From UBA1952 sp965246905 (GTDB lineage Bacteria > Bacteroidota > Bacteroidia > Chitinophagales > Chitinophagaceae), in the NCBI GenBank assembly GCA_965246905.1, contig CBDFFZ010000012.1, positions 1 to 64,000 of the forward strand: a DNA stretch of 64,000 nucleotides, given 5' to 3'. Position numbers and translations under genes: made by a program. Below the pieces are notes generated by a model. It worked only from the letters and a program-made list of their open reading frames with translations. It was not told the DNA's origin and did not search any database. Positions 1-8,338 of this stretch are shown piece after piece; position 1 is the first letter of the stretch, and every line of letters begins with the position of its first letter.

Positions 1-3000
1 CAGATAATAATGACGGCCGTGCGGTATCGGTAGTGCTGTCCGGTACCGGTGCCGATGGTTCTATGGGCATGAAGCGCATAAAGGAAATGGGTGGCATTGT
101 GCTCGTGCAAGACCCCGGGGAAGCTGAGTATGATGATATGCCGCGCAACTCCATAGCCCAGGGCTTGGTGGATTTTGTACTACCCGTAGGCAAGATGCCC
201 GCGCAGATCATCCAATACCGCGACCACCTCAAAACAATCCACATTGCAGTAAAGCCGGAACAGGAGGGCAAAGAAGAGGCCAATGAAAAAGCGCTGCGTG
301 ATATTTTTACCCAGCTACGCGTTAAAACCGGCCATGATTTTGCAAATTACAAGCGCGCAACGGTATTGCGCCGTATAGAGCGCCGTATGAATGTGTGTGA
401 GCTGTCGGATCTGCCGCATTATGCTTCTTATCTCAAGGAAAATGCTAACGAATCCATTGCACTGCTTAAAGACCTGCTCATTTTCCGTAACCAATTTCTT
501 CCGGGATAAAGCTGCTTTTGATGCGCTTGAGCGCGATATTATGCCCCGCATTTTTGCAGGCAAATCGGGCGCGAATCCGGTGCGTATATGGGTGGCAGCC
601 TGCGCTACCGGCGAAGAGGCATACAGTATTGCCATGCTATGCGCAGAGCGCACGGCATCTATGAGCGAGCCTCCGAATGTGCAGATCTTCGCTACAGATA
701 TTGACCAGGCTGCCCTGATAACATCAAGGGAAGGATACTATAGCAATGCAGACGTAGCCGATGTATCGCCGGATCGCCTGCGTAAATTTTTTGTAAAGGA
801 AGGCAGCGGCTTTCGTGTTCGTTGCGAGTTGCGGGAGTCCTATTCTTTTTGCCCGGCACAACATCATCAGGGATCCACCTTTCTCTCACCTCGATCTTGG
901 TACCTGCCGCAACCTCCTCATTTACCTGAACCGGACCGCGCAGGTGCGTGTAATGGAAACTTTCCATTTTGCGCTCAACCCGGGCGCCTACCTGTTTCTC
1001 GGCAACTCGGAATCTGTGGATGGAGCCGGCGGGGATATGTATGTAACGCTTGACCGCGATCATTGCATTTTCCAGAGCAGGGCTATGCGCACGAAGCCGA
1101 TACTGCCTTTGCCAGAACTGAACCCGCACCCCGTATTCCCGGAATTTCCGGAGCGTACGCCGCAGATAAATCAAAGCCTGCTTTCCGGCCGGATGTCTGT
1201 ACCCAACCTGCACCAGCATCTTTTAGAGCTCTATGCGCCGCCATCCGTGCTTGTAACGGGGGAGTACGAGATCATGCACATGTCGGAGAGCGTGGGCCGC
1301 TACCTACAGCTATCCGGTGGGGAGCCTTCCCTGAGCCTGCTCAGGATCGTGAAACCGGAGCTACGGCTGGAGCTGCGTGGCGCCATGTACAGCGCATCGC
1401 AAAAAGGATTGACGGTACAGGTGAACAGCCTGCCGGTAAGGATAGCAGACAAAGATGAACTGGTGAATATCATCGTGCGGCCCGTGGTGGGCGAGCCCGA
1501 GGCTGCGCGGGGGCTTTATGATGGTGCTTTTCCAGGAGGCCGCCGCCGGTGCGCAAAGCGAACAGGGCATTGAGCGCAACGCTACGATCAATGAGCCGGT
1601 TGCGCAGCATCTCGAAGATGAGCTTATCCGTACGCGCTCGCAACTGCGCAATACCTCCGAGCAGTATGAGGTGCAGACGGAAGAGTTCAAGGCATCCAAT
1701 GAAGAGCTGCATGCTATAAATGAAGAGCTCCGCTCTGCCGCCGAAGAGCTGGAAACGAGCAAGGAAGAGCTGCAATCCGTAAATGAAGAGCTGACAACCG
1801 TAAACCAGGAGCTTAAAATAAAGATCGATGAACTCTCCCAGACCAACAATGATTTCAAGAACCTGATTAATGCTACCGATATTGGCACGATCTTCCTGGA
1901 CCGGTCTTTTGGCGTGAATCTCTTTACCCCCGCTGCCCGCGAAATATTTAACCTCATACCGGCGGATTATGGCCGGCCGCTTTCAGACATTACCCACCGC
2001 CTTACCAGCACCAGTATCATTGACGACGCAGTAATGGTGCTCAGGAAACTGCAGCCCGTTGAGCGCGAGGTTTCCACTACCGAAGGCCGCACCTACCTTA
2101 TGCGCATCCTGCCTTACCGCACCTCGGAGGATCAAATCAGCGGAGTGGTAGTTACTTTCATCAATATCACTGGCAGGATAAAGGCAGAGCATTCCCTTTA
2201 TGAATCATTAGACCGTACCACCGAAATACTCGAAAGCATTAATGATGCCTTTTATGCGATGGATGCGGATTTTAAATTCACCTACATCAATAAAAAAGCA
2301 GAGGAGCTCTGGGGCCGAAGCCGGGTTGAGCTGCTTGGGGAGAACTACTGGAAGGAATTTCCGGCAATGGCAGATAGTGAGATCTATGATAAGCACCAGC
2401 AGGCGCTCAGAGACCAACATTCCATTACCTACGAAACGGATACGCCGATACCCGGCCACTGGATAGAGCTGCGCATTTATCCTAACAAACTTGGCGGCCT
2501 TTCCTGCTACTTCAGCGATATTACCGAGCGTAAAAAAGCCGAAGAAGCCCTGCGCGCATCCGAAGAGCGAATGAGGATTGCCCTCGAAGCGGCGAAGCTC
2601 GCGGCATGGGTATGGGATGTGAATGGTGAGATCGTAGCGTGGAATGATCAGCACTTCTACCTTCTGGGCCGCGAGCCGGAGGATACAAAGATTACCCCGG
2701 CTGATTTTATGAACGCCATTCACCCTGAAGACAAGCAGAAAGTAGCGGATGCCCTCCAGCTATCCATATCAAAAGGCTCAGTCTATGATCTTGATTTTCG
2801 CATCATCCGCACAGATAATGGAGAAGTACGCTGGATGCATGGCTTCGGGCAGGTAATAGAGTGGCACGAAGGTGCACCATCGAGAATGACGGGCGTGATG
2901 CGCGAGATTACCCGGCAAAAACAATTGGAAAGGCAGAAGGACGATTTTATCGGCATCGCAAGCCATGAGCTTAGAACACCCGTTACCAGCATTAAAGCTT

Positions 3001-3608
3001 ACACGGATGTACTCTACAATATCTTCAGCGAATCCAGCGATGATAAAGCAGCAACCCTCGTATCCCGGCTCGATGGGCAGGTGGACAGGCTCACCAACCT
3101 TATCAAAGACCTGCTCGATACTTCCAGGATCTCCGAAGGAAAGCTGATGCTGCAGAAAAAAACGTTCGACCTCAGCAGGCTCATCCGGGAAACTACCGAG
3201 ATGATGCAGTACACTACGAAAAAACACAGGCTGGAGATCAGCATGGAGGCGCTGCCCCTCATCTTCGCCGATGAAGAGCGGGTAGGGCAGGTGCTCACCA
3301 ACCTGCTCAGTAATGCCATTAAATATGCTCCCGACTCCGAACAAATAGATATTACCGCATCTATCGATGCCAATGAGGTGCTCATTTGCGTAAAGGATAC
3401 CGGTACCGGACTTTCGGAGGCAGTCCAGGAAAAAGTATTCGAGCGCTTCTACCGCTCTGCTGAAGCAACACACAGCACTTATCCCGGTTTAGGGCTCGGC
3501 CTTTACATATCCACCGAAATTGCCAAACAGCACGGAGGCTCGCTTACCGTGATAAGCAAAAGCGGCGAAGGCGCGCTTTTCTGCCTCCGCCTTCCACATC
3601 ATAAATAA
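1..3608 (+). pseudogene. CheB-CheR-PAS-histidine kinase fusion, 5' partial, three frameshifts
   Basis: The gene enters from the left edge in the CheB methylesterase domain (SGTGADGSMGM, with the catalytic Asp), continues into a CheR methyltransferase domain (N-terminal helices at about 290-480, SAM site VAACATGEEAYS near 590-630, DPPFSHLDL near 870-900), then a long coiled coil, PAS domains and a histidine kinase. Reading order needs three frame changes: in the T-run at 481-484, near 837-842, and in the G/T runs at 1509-1517. Each is repaired by removing one base, and domain continuity is then perfect. Such hybrid proteins combine receptor methylation-type domains with a sensor kinase. The indels are either sequencing errors in homopolymers or recent inactivation; the sequence alone cannot decide. 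The last frame (1518-3608) is fully open and may still be translated. Confidence 0.85.
1518..3608 (+). CDS. Intact C-terminal part of the fusion: coiled coil, PAS domains, histidine kinase
   Basis: This is the open frame after the third frameshift, 696 codons. It begins with the end of CheR-linked sequence, followed by a Glu-rich coiled coil (residues about 50-110, repeated EEL units), a PAS domain (about 115-220), a second PAS (about 235-340, YINKKAEELWGRS) and a PAS_3-type fold (about 345-460, ending in RWMHGF). HisKA carries the phospho-accepting His in ASHELRTP (about residue 484), and the HATPase domain shows the N box (NLLSNAIKYA), G1 (DTGTG) and G2 (GLGLGLYIS). It ends four bases before the response regulator gene, which is the likely phosphotransfer partner. 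The ATG at 1518 is an ORF boundary, not a convincing native start. Confidence 0.75.
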   Translation: MMVLFQEAAAGAQSEQGIERNATINEPVAQHLEDELIRTRSQLRNTSEQYEVQTEEFKASNEELHAINEELRSAAEELETSKEELQSVNEELTTVNQELKIKIDELSQTNNDFKNLINATDIGTIFLDRSFGVNLFTPAAREIFNLIPADYGRPLSDITHRLTSTSIIDDAVMVLRKLQPVEREVSTTEGRTYLMRILPYRTSEDQISGVVVTFINITGRIKAEHSLYESLDRTTEILESINDAFYAMDADFKFTYINKKAEELWGRSRVELLGENYWKEFPAMADSEIYDKHQQALRDQHSITYETDTPIPGHWIELRIYPNKLGGLSCYFSDITERKKAEEALRASEERMRIALEAAKLAAWVWDVNGEIVAWNDQHFYLLGREPEDTKITPADFMNAIHPEDKQKVADALQLSISKGSVYDLDFRIIRTDNGEVRWMHGFGQVIEWHEGAPSRMTGVMREITRQKQLERQKDDFIGIASHELRTPVTSIKAYTDVLYNIFSESSDDKAATLVSRLDGQVDRLTNLIKDLLDTSRISEGKLMLQKKTFDLSRLIRETTEMMQYTTKKHRLEISMEALPLIFADEERVGQVLTNLLSNAIKYAPDSEQIDITASIDANEVLICVKDTGTGLSEAVQEKVFERFYRSAEATHSTYPGLGLGLYISTEIAKQHGGSLTVISKSGEGALFCLRLPHHK

Positions 3609-3612
3609 GCTG

Positions 3613-3999
3613 ATGACAACCGCCAAACACATTCTTATTACCGATGACGATGAAGGCATCCTCGATTCCTTCAGGCTCTATTTTGAGCAGAAGGGATTTC
3701 AGGTTACGCTGTTTGCAGACGGCAATCTCCTCCTGGCAGATGATTTTATATTGCCGGATATCATTGTGCTGGATAAGCAGCTCTCCGGGGTGGACGGGCT
3801 GGATATATGCCGCCACCTCAAAGCGCAGGAGCGCACCCGCCCTGTGCCCGTCATTATGCTCTCCGCAACGCCATCTATAGACAGGCTGGCAAAGGCCGCC
3901 GGTACAGAGGATTTTTTAGAAAAGCCCTTCCGGATGAGTGCGCTGCTGGAAAAAATCCGCTATTGGCTCGGTCTTGCTGAAAACAATATTACGGGGTAG
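3613..3999 (+). CDS. Single-domain response regulator
   Basis: 128-residue protein consisting of a receiver domain only. The acidic pocket is at TDDDEG (residues 10-15), the phosphorylatable Asp is in VLDKQLSG (about residue 54), the Thr/Ser switch is in MLSAT (about 83), and the conserved Lys is in LEKPF (about 104). No output domain follows. The start codon lies four bases after the stop of the hybrid kinase, so the two are almost certainly co-transcribed and this is its likely phosphoacceptor. It may act by protein-protein contact or as a relay, as CheY/Spo0F-type proteins do. The partner assignment rests on adjacency. Confidence 0.9.
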   Translation: MTTAKHILITDDDEGILDSFRLYFEQKGFQVTLFADGNLLLADDFILPDIIVLDKQLSGVDGLDICRHLKAQERTRPVPVIMLSATPSIDRLAKAAGTEDFLEKPFRMSALLEKIRYWLGLAENNITG

Positions 4000-4281
4000 T
4001 GTCGGGTTTGGAAACGGGTTTTAGTGGGATGCTTGCTGGCTTCCCGATGATCCGGGCAAGATGAGGCGGTGTACAACCTAAACCACAGCGGTTTTTCATC
4101 CTGCGTGTAGCTTGCCGGCAAATGCCGGATTGCGCAGCGAAGGATCCCACAGCAGGTAAGTTAGTGCATCACGGAGTTCCACCATTCCAGTTGAGACATT
4201 ACCCGTTATTGAATTACCACAACATGGGCAAATTGCCGGCAATGGCGCAGTACACAACTTAAACAACACCAATAGCTACTC

Positions 4282-5475
4282 ATGGCGCAGATAAACGATG
4301 AATCGAACAAGCGGGCCTATCTTGCCGAGCTGCTTAACGATGCCAGTATAGATTGTGTGCTTGCGGTCGATAACGAGCAGCGGGTAATCTCGTGGAATAC
4401 CATGTGCGAGGTATTATCCGGCAAGCCTAAGGGCAGCGTAATGGGTAAGCGTCTTTCCGAAGTATTCCCGGCGCTACAGGCCTCAAAAGCTTTGATGGGT
4501 GCCATGACCCATGCGCTCGCGGGCTTTAAATCTTTTGTACCTGCGGATAAGAGCAAGGTAAGCGAGCATTATTTAGAGAGCCACTTCATCCCGCTAAAGG
4601 ATGTGCTGGGCGCTGTGACGGGCGTCCTGATCATCCGGCACGATGTGGCCCACCGCGTAAAGGCCGAAGAAGAGCTGATACGGCTGAATGCTGAGCTGGC
4701 ACGCAAGAATGTGGAGCTGGAGCAGCGCAATGTGGAGCTGCGTTCGTTCGCCAAGGTTACCAGCCACGGCCTTAAAGAACCCCTCCGCAAGATCCAGGTA
4801 TTTATAGATATGCTCTTGAGCCGCGAGGCTGAGCGGTTATCGGACGACGGCAGATCCTATTTTAGCCGCATACAATCATCCGTACATAAAGCAGAGACGC
4901 TGACAGATGATATTTTTGCCTTCTCGAATATCTATAAGCCCGCGGAAGAAGCTACGGAGGTAGCGCTTGGCCACGTACTGAAATTTGCCGAAAATCACTT
5001 TCGCGAGCAGATTGCCCGGAAAGGTGCGGTGGTTGAAGGAAGCAACCTGCCCATACTTCCGGGACACCGGGTGCTGCTGTATCAGCTTTTTCAGCATTTG
5101 CTGGATAATGCGCTGAAATTCTGCGCTGAGGATCGTGCGCCCCATATCAATGTTAGCGCAGCGATCATCGATAGCCAAATGCTTCCCTATAAAAATAAGC
5201 AGCCGGACTTAAAATACGCTGCCATTACTATTGCGGACAACGGCATCGGGTTCGACCCGCAAGATAGGCATGCGGTTTTCGAGCTTTTCACTAAGTTCCA
5301 TCCGGAGGGTGCCTATCCGGGAAATGGTATCGGGCTGCCTCTTTGCCGCAAGATCATGGAGGTGCATGAGGGTTTTATTGCCGCTGACAGCACGCCGGGT
5401 GAAGGGAGTTCTTTTACCTGTTACTTTCCGCAAGCGCAATATACGCCATTGCCAAAGGCGGCGGCAGCGCTATAG
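4282..5475 (+). CDS. PAS-domain sensor histidine kinase (orphan)
   Basis: 397 residues, no membrane segment, so probably cytoplasmic. An N-terminal PAS domain (about 12-125) is followed by a short coiled coil rich in ELxRKNVELEQ, then dimerisation and phosphoacceptor sequence TSHGLKEPLRKIQVF (about 158-172) and a HATPase domain with DNALKF, DNGIGFD and GNGIGLPLCRKIMEVH. The residue after the His is Gly where most HisKA proteins have Asp or Glu; related Bacteroidota kinases usually read SHDLKEPLRK. That acidic residue assists phosphotransfer in studied kinases, so activity could be altered. It stands 282 bases after the regulator gene with nothing recognisable between, so it may have its own promoter. 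Confidence 0.88.
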   Translation: MAQINDESNKRAYLAELLNDASIDCVLAVDNEQRVISWNTMCEVLSGKPKGSVMGKRLSEVFPALQASKALMGAMTHALAGFKSFVPADKSKVSEHYLESHFIPLKDVLGAVTGVLIIRHDVAHRVKAEEELIRLNAELARKNVELEQRNVELRSFAKVTSHGLKEPLRKIQVFIDMLLSREAERLSDDGRSYFSRIQSSVHKAETLTDDIFAFSNIYKPAEEATEVALGHVLKFAENHFREQIARKGAVVEGSNLPILPGHRVLLYQLFQHLLDNALKFCAEDRAPHINVSAAIIDSQMLPYKNKQPDLKYAAITIADNGIGFDPQDRHAVFELFTKFHPEGAYPGNGIGLPLCRKIMEVHEGFIAADSTPGEGSSFTCYFPQAQYTPLPKAAAAL

Positions 5476-5530
5476 AAGGGCGGTAGGCGGATGTTTTCTG
5501 CTTCCTAAGTAAAGTGCTCAACCATTCTTA

Positions 5531-5578
5531 CTTCGGCCTCAATGACTGGCGCCGAAGCCTCAGTCATTGAGGCCGAAG
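5531..5578. repeat. 18-bp perfect inverted repeat at the head of the 21-bp array
   Basis: Bases 5531-5548 (CTTCGGCCTCAATGACTG) are the exact reverse complement of 5561-5578, separated by 12 bases. The right arm is itself part of the first 21-bp repeat units, so the left arm looks like one unit in inverted orientation. It could form a stable hairpin just after the kinase gene, but no T-run follows, so it is not a standard terminator. Confidence 0.85.
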
Positions 5579-5862
5579 CCGCAACTATTCAGGCCGAAGT
5601 TTCAAGGAGCGAGGCCGAAGTATGTATTACCGGGGCCGAAGTTATTCTTATCGGGGGAAGGGTCTCGTTCACTGAGGCCGAAGTAAGAATCATTGAGGTC
5701 GAACCCCCAATCATTGGCGACAAAGCCTCAGTCATCGGGGGAAGTCCCTCAGTCATTGGGGGAAGTCCCTCATTAACCGGGGGGAGTTCCTCAGTGCGTG
5801 CGGGATGTTCCGCAGTCTTCGAAGGAACATGTAAGAATCTTCGGGGGGGGAAACGCTGCTAA
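5551..5862 (+). repeat. 21-bp periodic repeat array, about 14 units
   Basis: Units begin at 5551, 5572, 5593, 5614, 5635, 5656, 5677, 5698, 5719, 5740, 5761, 5782, 5803 and 5824, exactly 21 bases apart. Early units begin GCCGAAG, later ones drift to GGAAGTC. Consensus is roughly GCCGAAGyctcagTcATTGa. Because 21 is a multiple of three, the array reads through without stops from an ATG at 5542 to 5862 as degenerate heptapeptides (AEASVIE, AEAATIQ, AEVSRSE and so on). No ribosome site, signal peptide or known domain is visible, so I treat it as a DNA repeat first and a possible gene second. A second array with the same period occurs at 19313-19732. Confidence 0.85.
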
Positions 5863-6033
5863 AGGGATGTTTTGTCCTGCAAGCGTCCTGATCTACCCAA
5901 AAAGAATGGCAGGAGCATCTCCCTCCATACATTCTCTGTGATAACTTCCTTATTTATCTACTATTATGTGATAGGGGAGGGGTATGCCGGGCGCGCATCT
6001 TTGCATCAATAAACTAACAAAAAAACAAACACT

Positions 6034-6096
6034 ATGAAAAAGCTAACAGCAACAGAAGCAGCAAGCATCAACGGCGGTGGATTGCAGATGAATTAA
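6034..6096 (+). CDS. 20-residue peptide with double-glycine leader motif
   Basis: The frame encodes MKKLTATEAASINGGGLQMN. Basic N-terminus, KLT, a Glu four residues on, and IxGG match the double-glycine leader seen at the start of many Bacteroidota bacteriocin-like or natural product precursors, which are cut after GG by C39 peptidase-transporters. Cleavage here would leave only GLQMN or LQMN, so this is either a leader-only remnant, a very short signal peptide, or a truncated precursor. An A-rich stretch before the ATG (6010-6033) and a -7-like CATCTTTG at 5996-6003 support expression. No ABC transporter, C39 peptidase or modification enzyme is nearby. It lies between the 21-bp array and a 43-bp inverted repeat. 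Confidence 0.55.
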   Translation: MKKLTATEAASINGGGLQMN

Positions 6097-6213
6097 AACC
6101 GTTTACACACCCAATAGCCGAACTGTAATCCCTTTCCCGGCAGCGCGGCGTCTGCTTGAATTTTAAATGAGAGCGCTATTTCCTACGCAGATCAAGCTGC
6201 TTCAATACGCCTG

Positions 6214-6238
6214 CTTTGTCATCCCGCAGGGGTCTTTC
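6214..6238 (+). repeat. REP-like repeat, diverged copy
   Basis: Copy of the dispersed sequence TTTGTCATCCCGCAGGGATC, here with GGGGTC in place of GGGATC. Other copies are at 6268-6293 (inverted), 6380-6405 and 12106-12131. With the inverted copy 30 bases downstream it can pair into a hairpin. It lies in the gene-poor stretch 6097-6459, which holds nothing else I recognise. Confidence 0.8.
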
Positions 6239-6250
6239 AGTAAGCAATTG

Positions 6251-6422
6251 TAAATAAAGCAGCTGTACTAAAGATCCCTGCGGGATGACAAAGTTTAGGT
6301 GCCTGTGTAAAGTTTAGGTGCTTATGTAAAGTTTAAGTACGGCCAATTACATGGTTTCATGAGATGGTCTCATACCCTGCTTTGTCATCCCGCAGGGATC
6401 TTTAGTACAGCTGCTTTATTTA
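6251..6422. repeat. 43-bp perfect inverted repeat enclosing REP-like cores
   Basis: Bases 6251-6293 are the exact reverse complement of 6380-6422. Each arm contains one copy of TTTGTCATCCCGCAGGGATC followed by an extension ending AGCTGCTTTATT. The 86-base spacer contains two short tandem copies of gtttAgGTGCyTaTGTAAA. Arm identity over 43 bases implies recent duplication or gene conversion. The position, just downstream of the oxidoreductase stop at 6460, is typical of intergenic palindromic elements. No coding sequence is inside. Confidence 0.9.
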
Positions 6423-6459
6423 TTTTACTGAATTAAAAATCGCTCTCGCAAAAAAGTTC

Positions 6460-7626
6460 TTATAGATCTTCGTTAAGCCGGAGCGGCTGCCCGTGCGTAG
6501 CGCTGATAATGCGGCGCTCTAACGGCGGCAGCGCATGCATGAGCCCAAGACTCAGACCTGTAACAACAGGGTGGCCAAACAGCTTTTGAATGGCACGGCC
6601 CCAGAACAGCCGCCGGGAAAATTGCCTGCTCCATGCGGCGCGGTAGGCATTTTCCAACCAGGCCCGCTCTTCTTTAAGGATGAGTTGCTTTCCTGTGAGT
6701 CCGCTTTTAAGCAGCATATCTGTAAGGATCTTAGCGCCGGTTATAGCCATGCTCATCCCATTACCGCAAAGCGGAGTAATAAGCCCGGCGCTGTCGCCGC
6801 ACATCAGGATATGCTCCTCTACGGCGGGCTTTGGTGCAAAAGATATCTGGTTGATGACGAGCGGGGCATCCAGCAAAAAATCAGCAGCGGCATATCGGGC
6901 CCTGAGCACCGGGTTTTTGAACACTACTTCTTCCTCAAAATCCCTGATGGAAAGGTGCGCCGCCTTGTTTTGCGGACGGCGGTAAAAGTTGCACATATCA
7001 TAGCGGTCGCCCTCGATCTTTGAGATGCCGCAATAGCCGCCCTTATAATTATCCAGCCCTATCTCATCCACCGGGTAATCAGTGCGGATGTGATACTTCA
7101 CAGCCATATAGCTGGTGCGCTCCTCCATAAAAGCGCGGCCCAGCTTTTTATCCAGCGTTTCGCGCTTACCCCAGCTGCCAATCACCAAAGGCGCAAAATA
7201 TTGCGCGCCGGCCTGTGTGGTTACCGTAAAGGAATTTTCCCGGAATTGTATATCGGAAACCCGTGTACCAGTGAGCAGGGCTGCTCCCGTCCTGGTGGCC
7301 AATTGCGCCAGCTCCGCATCCATCGTGTAGCGGCTAAGGCCAAAAGCGCCCAGATCGAGCGACGCATGAAAGTTTTTACCGCCGGGGGCGGAGATGCGCA
7401 GCTTCGTAATATTGGCGGCGCCGAAAGCAAATGGATCAAACCCGAGGCTTTGCAGGTAAGGGAGCACCTCATTGCTCACATATTCGCCGCAAACTTTATG
7501 GTGCGGATAGTGCTGCTTTTCCAGGAGCAGCACCTTTTTGCGCGCACTGGCAAGGGCAATGGCGGAGATCAATCCGGCAAGCCCGCCGCCCACAATGATC
7601 ACCTCAAAATGATTGCTTCCGCTCAT
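6460..7626 (-). CDS. FAD-dependent oxidoreductase of the type III PKS cluster
   Basis: 388 residues. The N-terminal Rossmann FAD site is IIVGGGLAGLISAIALA (about 9-25), followed by LLLEKQHYPHHKVCGEY, a Cys-Gly-Glu segment typical of the geranylgeranyl reductase/halogenase-like flavoprotein superfamily. The second FAD contact is LMCGDSAGLITPLCGNGMSMA (about residues 273-293). It is the last gene of a tight three-gene minus-strand operon and overlaps the methyltransferase by four bases, implying translational coupling. In Streptomyces a type III PKS, methyltransferase and flavoprotein hydroxylase make methylated phenolic lipids, so a hydroxylase or reductase acting on a polyketide ring or prenyl chain is plausible. 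The substrate is inferred, not shown. Confidence 0.85.
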   Translation of the reverse strand: MSGSNHFEVIIVGGGLAGLISAIALASARKKVLLLEKQHYPHHKVCGEYVSNEVLPYLQSLGFDPFAFGAANITKLRISAPGGKNFHASLDLGAFGLSRYTMDAELAQLATRTGAALLTGTRVSDIQFRENSFTVTTQAGAQYFAPLVIGSWGKRETLDKKLGRAFMEERTSYMAVKYHIRTDYPVDEIGLDNYKGGYCGISKIEGDRYDMCNFYRRPQNKAAHLSIRDFEEEVVFKNPVLRARYAAADFLLDAPLVINQISFAPKPAVEEHILMCGDSAGLITPLCGNGMSMAITGAKILTDMLLKSGLTGKQLILKEERAWLENAYRAAWSRQFSRRLFWGRAIQKLFGHPVVTGLSLGLMHALPPLERRIISATHGQPLRLNEDL

Positions 7627-8327
7627 GCCCCATTCTTTTTAATAACCACCAACCAGCGGAAAGCCCATCTCCAGGATAGCTGGTAATCGGTGATGCCGGC
7701 ATCCGCCATGATCTGCTGCCAGTCTTTACGGGTAAAAGCACGGGCTACGGAAAGCGGCGCATCATTCTTTACCATGTAGGTTTTGGAGAAAAGGGCGGTA
7801 ATAAATTTTATGGAATAATAGGCCAGCCAGTGGCGGTGGAGATCATTGATGATAACTGCTTTGCCGGCCAGCAGCTGCATTCTTTTAATAAGCGCAACGA
7901 GGCTTCTGTGCTCAAAATGATGGCAGAAAAGGCTGCACGTTACTATCACGGGCCGCTCCTCAAGCAGCTGCGCATCAAAAATATCGAGGGTGCGGTATTG
8001 TATTTCCGGGAAGTTTATGGAGTGCTCCGCCGCATATTTATTCATTACCGGGTTGTAGTCGATACCGGTTAGCTTACCGCGGAGGCCGTGCTTGCGCATT
8101 TGTGCCGCAATAGCGCGTAAGGTATCCCCGCCGCCGGAGCCAAGATCCATCAGGGAATGAGGTTCGGGAAGATCCAGCTTTTTGAGCGCATTAAGGATTA
8201 CGCGGTAGCCGCCGAGGTATTCATTCACCACTTCGAGCTCGCGCAGGTTTTGGCGGAGCGCTGCCTCAGGAGCGGCCGGGTCGTCCATCAATTCATCCTG
8301 CGTGCTGCGAACAGAAAAATCAGGCAT
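7623..8327 (-). CDS. Class I SAM-dependent methyltransferase of the type III PKS cluster
   Basis: 234 residues with the SAM-binding motif I LMDLGSGGGDTLRAIA (about 59-74), an acidic residue after beta-2 (LTGIDYNP), and a C-terminal half typical of small-molecule methyltransferases (SLFCHHFEH, AVIINDLHRHWLAYY). The start lies 11 bases after the PKS stop, and the stop overlaps the oxidoreductase start by four bases. Gene order PKS, methyltransferase, flavoprotein suggests O- or C-methylation of the polyketide product. No rRNA or protein methyltransferase signature is apparent. Family is clear; substrate is inference from context. Confidence 0.87.
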   Translation of the reverse strand: MPDFSVRSTQDELMDDPAAPEAALRQNLRELEVVNEYLGGYRVILNALKKLDLPEPHSLMDLGSGGGDTLRAIAAQMRKHGLRGKLTGIDYNPVMNKYAAEHSINFPEIQYRTLDIFDAQLLEERPVIVTCSLFCHHFEHRSLVALIKRMQLLAGKAVIINDLHRHWLAYYSIKFITALFSKTYMVKNDAPLSVARAFTRKDWQQIMADAGITDYQLSWRWAFRWLVVIKKNGA

Positions 8328-8338
8328 AAGAAAGCGCG

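Noticed and set aside
5551..5850. CRISPR array
   Set aside because: Units are degenerate and contiguous at 21 bases with no unique spacers, and no cas genes are present.
5542..5862. ORF of 106 codons over the 21-bp array as a real gene
   Set aside because: No ribosome site, signal or domain; the frame stays open because the repeat length is a multiple of three. Recorded as a repeat.
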